From an uncultured Bacteroidales bacterium (GTDB lineage Bacteria; Bacteroidota; Bacteroidia; Bacteroidales; Paludibacteraceae), in assembly GCA_937907165.1 (NCBI GenBank), contig CALCUH010000040.1, forward strand, positions 1 to 46,293: a DNA stretch of 46,293 nt, read 5' to 3'. The position numbers and the translations under genes are program-made. Shown piece by piece: positions 33,601 to 45,600 of the stretch. Within the stretch, counting starts at the first letter, position 1, and each line of letters begins with the position of its first letter. Under the pieces are notes generated by a model. It saw only the letters and a list, made by a program, of their open reading frames with translations. It did not search any database and was not told the origin of the DNA.

Positions 33601-36600
33601 CCAAATGAATGTCTTTGCACCATTTGCAAGCAAAGGCATTGTCCTTCCTGCGCAAAGATCGTGGCTTTCTCCATTGATGACAACCAAAGGCAGATCAAGA
33701 ATCTTGACTGGGTATTCTTTGATTGTTGTACATCCGTTGGTGGTTCCCAATACGTAGTAAGTGGTATCATGTGCAGGAATGTCTGTGAACGTGTTGCCTT
33801 TAGTACCGTCGCACCATTCATATTCTGTCGCACCTGTAACGGTAATCTTGATCTGACTGCCGTCGCAAACCGCATCAGGCGCATCATCGTTTAATACCGG
33901 ATACGGTTTAATCTTAACCGCAAGGCTCTTGGTCCTTTGACATTCGTATGGATCTGTGGCGGTAACGTAATAGGTGGTGTTCTCCGCTACGATAGGATAA
34001 ATAGAGTCTCCTAACATATCAAATGTGCCTTCCCATTCGAATTCTAACTCCTTGTAATCATATTCAACCCATATCTTGTTGGTGTCGTTTTGACAAATCA
34101 ACTCTTGTCCTTTGACTTCGAATTCTGGTAACGGAATTACTCCGACGGTGAAATCTGTGTCATTAGAACATCCGAACTTATCTGTTCCTACAACCGTATA
34201 AGTGGTTGAAGAGAGCGGAGAAACAGTCAAGACGTCGTTGGATATGCCCGTGTTCCAGGTGTAGTGGCCATTATTGTCGATATCGTCTCCCGCACCATAA
34301 GCGGTAAGATTTAGCATGTCTCCATAACATATTGAGTCTCCGTTAAATCCTTTACCATCGCCTTCGATTTCGATTGTCGGCAATTTTTTGACTTCAATGG
34401 TCAATGAATCTATGGTTGTACATCCGTTGGTTGTACCAGCGACGATGTAAGTGCTGTCGTGGGTAGGAGAGGTGATGAAACTCCTTTGGGTTGTACCATC
34501 TTCCCAAAGGTAGCTATTGGCTCCTTCGACAGTGATTGTTGTTGAATTACCATAACAGATGTAGTTCGGGTTAGGAGTTGGGAATTTTAATTTAGGATAT
34601 TCCTTCATCTTCACATCTTTTGTGCTCTTGCTCCAACATCCGAATGTGTCGGTAACGATTACCTCGAAGCGGGTGTCTTTGGTGATTTTCACATCGATGT
34701 ATTGGGAGTCTTTTTCAATTTCTGTATCGTTCCAATCCGCTATGTCTGTATTCCATGTGTAGGATTGTACGGCACCTTCGTCTGTGTTAACTTTTAAGGT
34801 GATGGTGTCGTTTTCGCACATTGTGCCTTCTCCCTCAATGGAAATGACAGGCAGTGGATGGACGATGATGGTTGTGTCAGCTTTGTTTTGGCAACCATTG
34901 TTGTCGGTACCAATGACTTCGTATCGAGTGTCGTTGAGAGGAGAAATCGTTATTTTGTCGCTGGTGTCACGAGTGTTCCAGGTGTAACCGCCCTTTTCTC
35001 CTCCCACAGCGATTAATGTCAAACTGTCTTGGCTTCTACATATTTCATACTTTTCGTTTTGGGTTTTAATGTCAATGATTGGCAATTCCCATTTCTTGAT
35101 TTTTATGGATGTGTCAGATTCACAACCGTTTGCGATACCTTTTACGTGGAATATCGTATCTTGGTTAATCGTGACCGTACGGTAACTATTCGTCGATTCG
35201 TTATCCCAAATGTATTCTGTAGCGCCTCTAACGGATATTGTTGTCCTGTTGCCGTCACATACGTATTCAGGTGCGCTTGGAATCAAGGTAGGATGCGCTT
35301 TCGAGGTTATCTTGTGAGAAGTGGTGTATTGACATGTGTTGATGTCTGTCACTGTCACATAAACTATGCTGTCTTGGTCGATCCTAACATCTATCGGATT
35401 CCCATATTTGCCGAATTCGGTTGTGTCGCTTCCGTCTTCTTGTGTGTGCCATGCATAGCGGACTATGTTGAATTGGTCGCTTACTGCAGTGAGCGAAACA
35501 ACTGAATCTTTACAAATTGCTGTCTCTCCATCGATGATGACGTCTGATGGAAGTGGATTAACTTTCACGAATATGGAGTCTGTGTGGCGACAACTATTCG
35601 TGTCGGTTGAGGTCACATAGTACCATTTGTTTGAACTTGGAACATCTGTGATTTCATAAAGATCTGAACCATTATGTCTCCATTTTACAGAGATTGGCAT
35701 GTCCTTCCTTCCTTCTTGTTGGTCGGTATGGGAGACGGACAATTCAGCCTCCTGGTTGAAACATATTGCTCCTGGTCCATCTAATTTAGGCTCCGGCAAT
35801 TTCCAAATGCCGATGGTGATAGTTGTGTCGGTTGGACAACCTTTGGTCGTACCAATGACTTTGAAGGATTTCGGCTCGGTGAATTTCTGGGTGAGATAAC
35901 TATTACTGTTATTTTCGTTCAACCAAACGTAACTTTCCGCACCGTTGACATAAATGGTGAGTTGGTTGCCGTTACATACGGAATCTTTTCCTGTGCTGGT
36001 GTGGTAAGTCAAGATTGGGTATGCTTTCGCCGTCATTTCTATGTTAGCGTTGGATACGCATCCGTTACCATCTTTGCCGATAACCGTGAATGTTGTATCG
36101 AAGAGGATAGATGGAGTAAAGTTACGTCCTTCTCCGAGCGTGTCATTTGAGTTATTTGTCCAAATGTATTGTTCTGCGCCTCTTGCGCTTAAATCGGCAA
36201 CGCCGCCAACGCATATGGAGTCGAGTCCGTCAATTTGGATGACCGGTAATGTGTCTACAAGAATATCGATGGTGTCTTTGTTAGAACATCCGTTCTCATC
36301 TTTACCAGTGAGCATATATGAGTTGATTCCGACTTTGCGAACAATCACGTCTATAGAATCTTCTCTTGAACCATTCAATTGCCATTTATACTCACCTTCT
36401 TTTCCGTTTGTTCCTTTGAGCCTTACGGTCTCGTTCAAACAAAGTTCGTTTTTGGATGCCTCGATTTGAATGTTAGGCAAAGCCCATACATTCAACGTCG
36501 TATCTAATTCGGAGGTACATTTGTTTGTGGTTCCCTCTACGTGAATCTTCTGCAACTCTTTAACATCTGAGAGTCTGACGTAATTATTCTTGGAATCGTT

Positions 36601-39600
36601 GATGACATCGTTGATTTTCCAAGAGTATCCGTCATTCGCTCCTGACACATAGACCAATTTTTCTTCGCCATAGCAGACATAGTTCGTATCCATTCTCAAT
36701 GAGAGAACAGGATATTCTTTCACATGTACAGTGACATTTCTGTTGCTTACGCATCCGTTTTCGTCTTTTGCCCATACTGTGAATGCTGTGTCTGAATGTT
36801 CTGGATTCAAATCGTTGATTTTGTACGAGTTGAATTTGCTAATACCTACGTTTGTATAGTTGTCTGGATCAGCGTCGTGATTCCAGTTATAGGTCAAATT
36901 AGACTTGGATCCATATATCTCAGCCATTTGACCTCGACAAACCGCATCTTTCACAATGAGCGTAAAGTCAGGCAATGGGTTGATGGATACTTTCGCTGTC
37001 GCGGAACCGACACAACCATGTTCGTCCGTTACTTTTATGGTATAGCTTGTTGGTGATGTTAACCGTGGTGTGGTGTATACCGACGTGTCTTTTGTGGTCG
37101 CATTCCATTTATATGTGACTAACGAAGGAGTAGTGCTAGGGTCTGTCTTTGTGCAGATTGCTTTCAGAGAAACCGAATCGTTGTAGCATATGGCGACAGT
37201 GTCGGCTTTTACGACTGGCAATTCCCAAACATCGATTTTGAAATCTTTGCTTGACTTACAACCCATCTCGCTAGTGGCGGAAACGGAGAATGTGGTGTTG
37301 TTGTTGTTGACGATTTCTTGGATATAATTGCTTGTGTTACCATTGTTCCATAAGTAATCCGCATTAATGTCAGATCTTACTTGAATGTAAGCGTAAGAAC
37401 CGATGCAGACTTTCTCAGGATCCTTCACGACAATGATGCTTGGATACGGATCTGCCTTGATGGTTATTTCTTCTACCTGTTCGCAACCTTTCTTGCCTTC
37501 TTGAATGAGAGATTTTCCTGTCACATACAAGGTAGTGTCTTGTGTGATAGGTAGATAACCCATCTGAACCTTAGAGGATCTTGAACTGTTCGCTCTTTTC
37601 TCTGTATATAATTCAACCGGGTTGCCATTTTTATCTTTCCATTGATAATTGAGGCTCTGACTGGATATTGCCGAAACTTCAACCCAACCTATGCTGGTGT
37701 CGTTGGCGCAGATGGAAGAATCGCTCTTTAAGGTGAATACAGGACGCTCCTCGATGTTTACTTTGATGCTATCGAAATTTTCGCAATTATGTTTGTCTTT
37801 ACCTGCCAAGTGGTAAATCGTTCCACTGGTGGTTGGCGCGATTTCAAACGAGTCGAGGTTACTATATGCGTTGTTGTCCCATTTGTAGACTTGAAGGTTG
37901 TTGGTCAAGTCCAAATCACTACCTTGTGCGACTAAGGTGTCCGTGAAATCTTCACAGATGCTTATTGATGGAGAACGTTCGATCTTTATGTTCGGCAAAT
38001 TCCAAGGAGTGATGACGAAACTACTATCTTTCGTACAGTTCTGCATTGTCACCTTTGCTACCAATTGTTTTTGTTGAATGATTCCAGCAAGGAAATCGGT
38101 GGTGAAATTGCTAGCTGTAGACAATTGAGTGGAGTCGGTTCCTTGTACATCGTACCATTCATAAGTCGCTGCGGCATTTTTACCTGTAATTGTCGCTTGG
38201 CTACCATAGCATAAGCTGTCCGGAGCGTCTATGTTCGCTTGAGGATAGAGTTTAGTCTGAACTGAAGCGTTGTTGGCGCCTACACATCCGTTCGTGTCTT
38301 TTGCTAACACTTGATAAGTGTAGTTGTTGACTGAGCCTATGGCATCTGTGCCATAACTATGGGAGCTTTCTGATGTGAATGTTTCATTCTCCAAGCCATC
38401 CCATTGATAAGTTAATGGTCCGGATTTTGATGTCGCTGTTAAGATAGCGTCGCTTCCTTCGCAAATCGGAGAATTGGATTCTAATTCGAAGATCGGCAAT
38501 TCGTTCACAGCAATAGTGAATGTGTCGCTGTTTTCGCAATAAGAGTCCGTTCCGTTTGTGGTGTGTTTCTCTGTAACGTAAACAGCGTAACTTGTTTGAA
38601 TCTTAGGAGATTCGATCAGAATAGCGGAATCAGAGCCCAATATGTTTTGACTGCTGATATTTTTCCATTGATATTTCGTGTAATTTACGTCTTGTGTAGC
38701 AGTCAGTGTTATGTCTTTACCATAACATATGCTTGCATGATCGGCAGAGATCTCGACTTTTGGAAGTTGATAGATGTCTACAACTACGCTAGCTTGTTTC
38801 TTACATCCGTCCAGTTCTCCTTCAACGATGAATTTTGTCTTTTGGGTGACTGTGTCTATCAAGGTGTAATCGTTGTATTTTTTGTAGTTGATAGAATCTC
38901 CTTCTCCTGTAGTCCAATCATACCTCGTGGAGTTTCCGGAAACGACCAAGCTGACAGCGCTACCCCAACAGATGGTTGTGTCGTTGGTGCCTATCTTGAT
39001 TGTCGGAGTGGTCTTAGACTTCACTTCGAATGTTTGAGAGTTCTTACAAGTTATGCCATTGATCACATATGAACCTTCTACAAGCAAAACCGCATCATTA
39101 TGTATCGGCATATAGATTGTGTCTCTGTTTTCTCCTGTGATGGTTTCTCCGTTTTCAATCCATTTGACGATTTCCGTGTCTTGATACCAATTGTAGGAAA
39201 GGTCGGCTTTGGTGATAGGTGTAGTGAACAGCTTGTTCGTCGTGTCGGAACATACGTCCGCTACACCATTAACTGTAAAGTCTGGTAATGCGTTGATGTG
39301 GACCTCGATGGTGTCGCTGTTTTTACAACCATGGTAATCTGTGACGATGACCAAATGTTTCTCTCCTTCTTTCTTCGGGGTTAATTGAATTTCCGAAGTG
39401 TTTTCGGTTGTAAGGCCAGAAGAACTTCTATCGTCCCATTTGTAGAGGTAAGGAGCAGGCGCATTTTCGACTGTCGCCGTCAATTCAACCTCGCTATCTT
39501 TACAAGCTTGTGCCAAATCAGATCGTCCTGTCGCTTTGTCTGAAATAGTGATAGCAGGTAAATTCCAAATTCTCACAACCGTATCAGTTTGGGAAACACA

Positions 39601-42600
39601 TCCCTCCTTTTCTCCGACTATAATGAATTTGGTCGCACTCTTCAGTTCTCCGGTATTGTAATTGTACCCACCCTCTTTCAAGATATCTCCGTCGCTGTTT
39701 TTCCATGTAAATGATGTCGGATAGATAGATCCGATAGCATTATCATCTGCTTTGAGAAGAGCTGCCATTCCATAACAGATTGTATCTGGTGTGGTAATCA
39801 CTATTTCTGGATTTGGTTTCCACATGATCGTGTGTTTTACGGAGTCGGAAACACATCCTTTCGCATCTTGTGCCAAAGCGTAGAAAGAAGTTGTATCTGT
39901 CAGTTTGATAGAATGTGTAGTGTTCCCTGCGTTTTCAGGGAAGTCCTGTGATGAATGATCTCCGACTACACCCCAAATGTAACGTAATTCACTCTTGTTT
40001 GCGACTAGTTCATCCGTTGAATTGTCGCACATCTTTTGAGGATAGGTGAAGTCGAATTTAGGAAGTGGGTTGATTTTCACTATAATCTCCGCAGTGTCCA
40101 AACAACCATTGTTATCTGAACCATATACGATGTATTTCTGTTCGTTGATGGCTGCGACTTTTATTGTGTTTGACTTATCTGAGAATCCTTGCCATTCGTA
40201 ATTTGATGTAGGAACAGTATTGCCGGTGGATTGTGCGATAAGAATAATGGAATCCTTGTAGCATGTGGCTGTATCTGATATTCCGTTGAAGATTGAAATT
40301 TCAGGTCTGTCCCAAACGTTGACGGTAATCTCTTCGTTTGCTGTACATCCGTTTGTCGTTCCAAAAACGCGGAATGTCTTTTCTTCCATCATCGCTTTTT
40401 CTGTGTAAGAGGAACGTGTGTTAGAGAGGTTCTCCCATTCGTAGGTAGTGGCACCACTAGCGCTGATGGTGACATCGCTTCCCTTACATACGTATGTTGG
40501 TGCGTTCAAAGTCAATATAGGGTTGTCTTTCTTTGTGAGTTGGATATCTCCTGTTGCTGAACAATTTTGGTCATTGATGGCTTGTACAGAGATATTCATG
40601 TCTTCTGAAATAGTTACGTTGTTCAGATGTAACTGGTCTTCAGGCAAAAGGGTGGTTTGAGTCGGATTCCCTTTTTCGACAGTATATTCGTTTCCTCCTT
40701 TCACGTAGGTCCATTTCAAGTAGATGAGGTTGTTACCATCCACATAGATGTCGATTGTTGAATCTTGACAGTATGAGGTTTCGCCTTTGATGTTGACTTT
40801 TGGAGTCGTGTGAGCGCTAAGGTTGTATTTCCCTTCTGTGCTACATCCGTATTGGTTAGTCAAAGTTACACTGTAAAGTGCGTCCATCGTAGGTGCGACT
40901 GAAATGGTGTCAGTGGTCTCGTCTGTAGACCATTTAATCCCTGTGATTGAATTGTTGATAGTGTCTTTCACATACAAATTAACCGACTCTCCCGTACATA
41001 CGAAAGCAGGTCCTGCAATCGTTACGGTAGGATTAGGATAAACATTGAAAGAGACAGGAATGGTCTGGGTACATTTGATGCTCGTCGTGGCCAAATTATA
41101 TCGTTTTATAGCCTTGACGACGGTGTCGTGTTGTCCGACTTCCTGAATGTTGCTTTCGACGAATTGAGATATGCTGGTCTCGTTATTCGTAGTAGGCCAT
41201 ATGAAGAAATCGGCTTTCTCGCTACCAGCCAATTGGTAACTTTGTTTAACTCCGTAACATATTGTGTCTTCGTAGGCTATTGATACGTTTGGTATTTCTG
41301 CCTTAACTATTGTTTTTTGCGCCTCTGAAGAACATGTCAGTAAACCGTTTACGTCGTATGAAGCTGTTACGTACACGATGGTGTCAGATTGTACGACCAT
41401 CGTTGTCGTGTTGTCGCTTGCGTTATTATGTCTCCATTTATAGGAGATTTCCGAATCGATTGAATTTTTCTTTACGGCTTTCAAAGTAATGGTACTATTG
41501 TCGCATGCGATAGCCGGAGCGTCTATGTCGATTGTCGGATTCTTGAATACTACTATTGTATGGAGGGCGGTGTCTGTACAATAGAATTCATTGGTTGCGA
41601 TAACACGATATTCAGTGTTGGTGTTTGGCTTTACTGTGATATTGTTATCGGATGCTCCTGTGTTCCATTTGTAACTTGTTATTACATCCGATGTGCTTGT
41701 GCTAAGAATTTGGGAACCGCCATCACAGATACTATCTTTCCCGTTAGAGCTTCCGTTAATCAAAATAGATGGTTTCGGATTAACTGCGATGTAGAAGCTG
41801 TCTGTGTTTTTACATCCGTTCTTATCCGTTCCGTTCACAAAATATTTGAAAAACTCTTTTCCGTAGCCGAGACTCATTCTGCGTGGGCTCAGAACTTGGG
41901 ATAATCCGGTCGTTTCGGTAGTGATGGTTGCTCCGCTCCATTTGTAGTTCGATGGCTCAGATCCGGCTCCGGATACGCGTATTGTAGTGCTCTCTCCGTT
42001 ACAAAGGACAGTATCTCCGACGAATGTCAATTCTGGTTTGTCGTATGTGTTGATGGTGTAAGGAGATGAAGTGTTCACACATCCTCTGTCTGTCGTTACG
42101 GTAACGGTTATTGTCCTTTGTCCCTCTACCTTTACGTTTTGTGTGGATTTGTTTCCTATACTGTCATCAGCTGCTTTCCAAAGATATTTCACAGCCGTAC
42201 CGTTTGTCACGACGCTTTGGTAATCGCTTGAGTCTCCATCACAAATTCGTCTTTCTCCGTTGATAGTGATGGACGGCAAAGCCTGAACGTTGATGAGCGC
42301 AGTGTCTCTTCCAACACAACCCTTGACGTCAGTCACCTTTACAGGGAATTTGTAGGTTGATATCGTGTTGGTGAGTCTTACAGTTGTCGCTGTGCTTGTG
42401 TCTGTTCTGCTTGTATTGTCGACTCCGTCAATATTTCTCATATCCCAAGCGTAAGTGTAGCCTGGCGTGCCATTCTTCGCACTTGCTTGAAGTATGACGC
42501 TGTCGTTGTAGCAGATGATATTGTCGCTTGTTGTAAGGGCTTTGACAGACAATTCAGGAAGGGCGAGTTTCGTGATGGTTATGTCGGAGCTGTCCACGCA

Positions 42601-45600
42601 TCCGTTCTTCGATGTATAAACTCTGAATGTCGTATCGTTCGAGATAGGATTGATTTTAACTCTGACGCTATTGTTGGTGCTTTCCATGCCTTTCCAGCTG
42701 AAAGATGTGGATGAAAGGCTGCTAGTCGCATTCAGCAATATGTAATCTCCGTCGCATACGCTATCTTTCTCTGGTATGATGGTTGGTACCGGAATGTCTT
42801 TGATGATGACTTTTTGGGAGGCTGTATTATGACAGAAGAGTCCGTTGCCTTCACTCTTTGTCATCTCCACATAATAAGTGGTTGTCGTCTTTATGGAGTC
42901 GATAGGTATGACGCTTCCGTATGCGATTGTGTCAATATTGGAGTTCTCCTTTTTGTACCACATATATTGTACAGTGCTGGCTTCAATAGGATTGCTGACT
43001 TCCAATTCAACTTTTTTATCTTTACATACATAAATGTCTCCTGTCGTTTCTATCACTGGCAATGGTTTTATTGTAACGTCAAATTTTGCCGTGTCTTTAC
43101 ATCCGGAAATTGCGTCATAGCCTATTACCCAATATTTGGAGTCAATGATTGGAGTAGGTTCGTAGCTTGTTTCTGTGCTCCTGTTGCTCCATTGGTAGCT
43201 ATTGGCCCCGCTTGCGGTCATATGCACTTGTTCGTTCAAGCAGATAACAGTGTCACCGTATTTCTTATTGTTGATAAGAACGTTAGGCAATTTGTTTACG
43301 TTGATAACGAACTCTGTTGTATCAACACATCCGTTTGAAGTGTGAGCGATAACTTTGTATTTAGTTGTGTCGGTTGGTGACAATGTGGTGTCTCCTGATG
43401 CGCCTCCGTTTAACCATTCGAATGTTCCTCCTGAGTTTCCGATAAGGGTGATACGTGTCTTCTCACCTTTACAAATGGTCCTATTCCCATTTGCTGAAAT
43501 CGTAGGGATTGCTTTTACGCTTATTTTAACTTCTTTCAGGTTGTTGCAGTTGGAAGCGTCTGTTACACCCACATAGAACGTTGTGTCATGGGTGATGAAT
43601 GGCTTGAATGTTTTATTAGTCTCTAATGGAGTCGTATCTTTCGCATACCAAGTGACAGTATTGAATCCGTTGACGGTTAAAGATGCGTTCGTGTTTGGAC
43701 AAACTTTGGTCTCGCCTTCAATGTTTATTGTTGGCAAAGCGTTGACTAACAATGAGTCTGTTCTGCTGCTTTCACATCCATATTTGTCTATGACTGTTAC
43801 TGTGTAGAAGCGAGAGCCTACTTGTTGCGGAGCGATTTTGACACTGTCGTGTGTGCTATTAACGTAATTGATACTGTTCGCATCTTTATTGGCTTTCCAA
43901 CTGTATGAGTCGATAGCGTTACTGTAAGTTGCGTCTAATGTGACTGTCGGTGCGAAAGTGGTGTCTCCGTTGATACAGATAGGGTGGAGATCCATCGCTC
44001 CGATTTCTGGATTCTTATGAATCTTGACATAAACGGTGGTGTCATGTGGACAACTCTCTTTTGTACCTGTTGTGGTTACCTTGATGTTGTCGTTCACGTT
44101 GAGGATGGATATTGACGAACCTCCTATTTGTTTTGTAGTGTCGGTTGAGCTGTCAGACTTCCATGCCCAATTGTAGGTTACGCCTGATTCTCCGTTCTTT
44201 ATTTCCACCTTAGCGTTTGATCCGACACAAACCGTGTCTGGAACTACAACGAATTTAGGCGCGTATTTAGCGGTGATGATATAGTCGGTACTGTCCACAC
44301 AGCTTAATGCTATATCTGCGTAAACCTTTGTTACCAACACTCTGAATGTCGAGTCGTTTGTGATGGTTGGCTTGATGTTGTTGCCGCCTCCTAAATAGGT
44401 TACACGGTTGTTGCCAGAGCCGACGTTATACCATTCGTGGCTATATTCGTCTCCTGTATTGGCTTCCGACAAAGAGAGTATACTGTCTTTACAAATTCTA
44501 TTATCGTCCAATCCGCTGATGGCTCTGTTTATTTGAGCGATAGGATTATTGTGGACAATAACTTTTACTGTTGTGTCTTTTTGACAGTTATTGTTGTCAT
44601 AGACTGTTACTTTATAGTTTTCATCGGATTGAACATTCTGAATGGTGACGGAGGATTGGTCTTTTTGGGTGTCAGCGACACCTTTACCTTCCCAATTGTA
44701 ACCTTTGAATGTTTCGTTTACGGTTAATGTCACATCATTGCCGAAGCAGATATCTTTACCTTCCGTCGTGAAGATAGGTAAAGGATTGACGGTGAGGGTA
44801 ATGAAGCTGTCTGCGATACATCCGTCTGTTGTGGTTGCGGTCACATAGAATGTGGTATCTAATTGTGATGTGCCATTGTTCGTCAATGTCTGAATGTTGT
44901 CAAGGAATCCCACATTGAGTCCGTCCCATTGGATGGAAATTCCTTGCTTTGTTTTCGCACTCATCGTGACGGTTACTCCGCTACAGATAGTAGCCGCTGG
45001 TGATAGAGCGAGTTCTATCTGAGGCTTAGGCGTCATCTTGACGGTCTTTATCACGGCATCGGACTTGCATCCATGGTTGTCTTGGCCTTTTACTTCCAAT
45101 GAGAATCCACCTTTGACGTTTTCAACTTTGATGGTGTCTCCTGTTAGTGTTGCGTCTGCTTTTCCTGTTTTTACCAATTCGTAATTAGCGGATCCGGAGA
45201 TAATGTATTCCGCCGCACCGTTTTCACAGATGGAGTCTGGACCTTCAATGGTGATGACTTCAGGAATGTTGACTAAGATGGTTTGTGATTTTTGGTTGCT
45301 ACATCCGTTCTCATCTGTAAGTTTAGCCGTGTATATGGTCTTCTTGTTCGGCGTCTGATAAAGATGTGACTCTGTGGAATCATTGAAGTTCTTCCAATAA
45401 TATTTCTTGATGTCGAATCCTGATGTTTTATTGGCTACGATGATGATATCGTTGTCGTTAGAACATATGGAGACAGAGCCGTCACTTGCCTTCGCTTCTT
45501 TCGTTGCGCTACCTTGCTTGTAAACGTCAAGATCGAATACGGGCAAATCTAGGACTTTAATCTTTGCCGTGTCGGTGATAGGACAATCGTTGAGTTTAGC

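Noticed and set aside
30943..44727. Many plus-strand open frames of 60-174 codons opposite the giant gene
   Set aside because: They are antisense to one continuous, clearly coding frame, lack signal peptides or domains, and arise from the biased codon use of the repeats.
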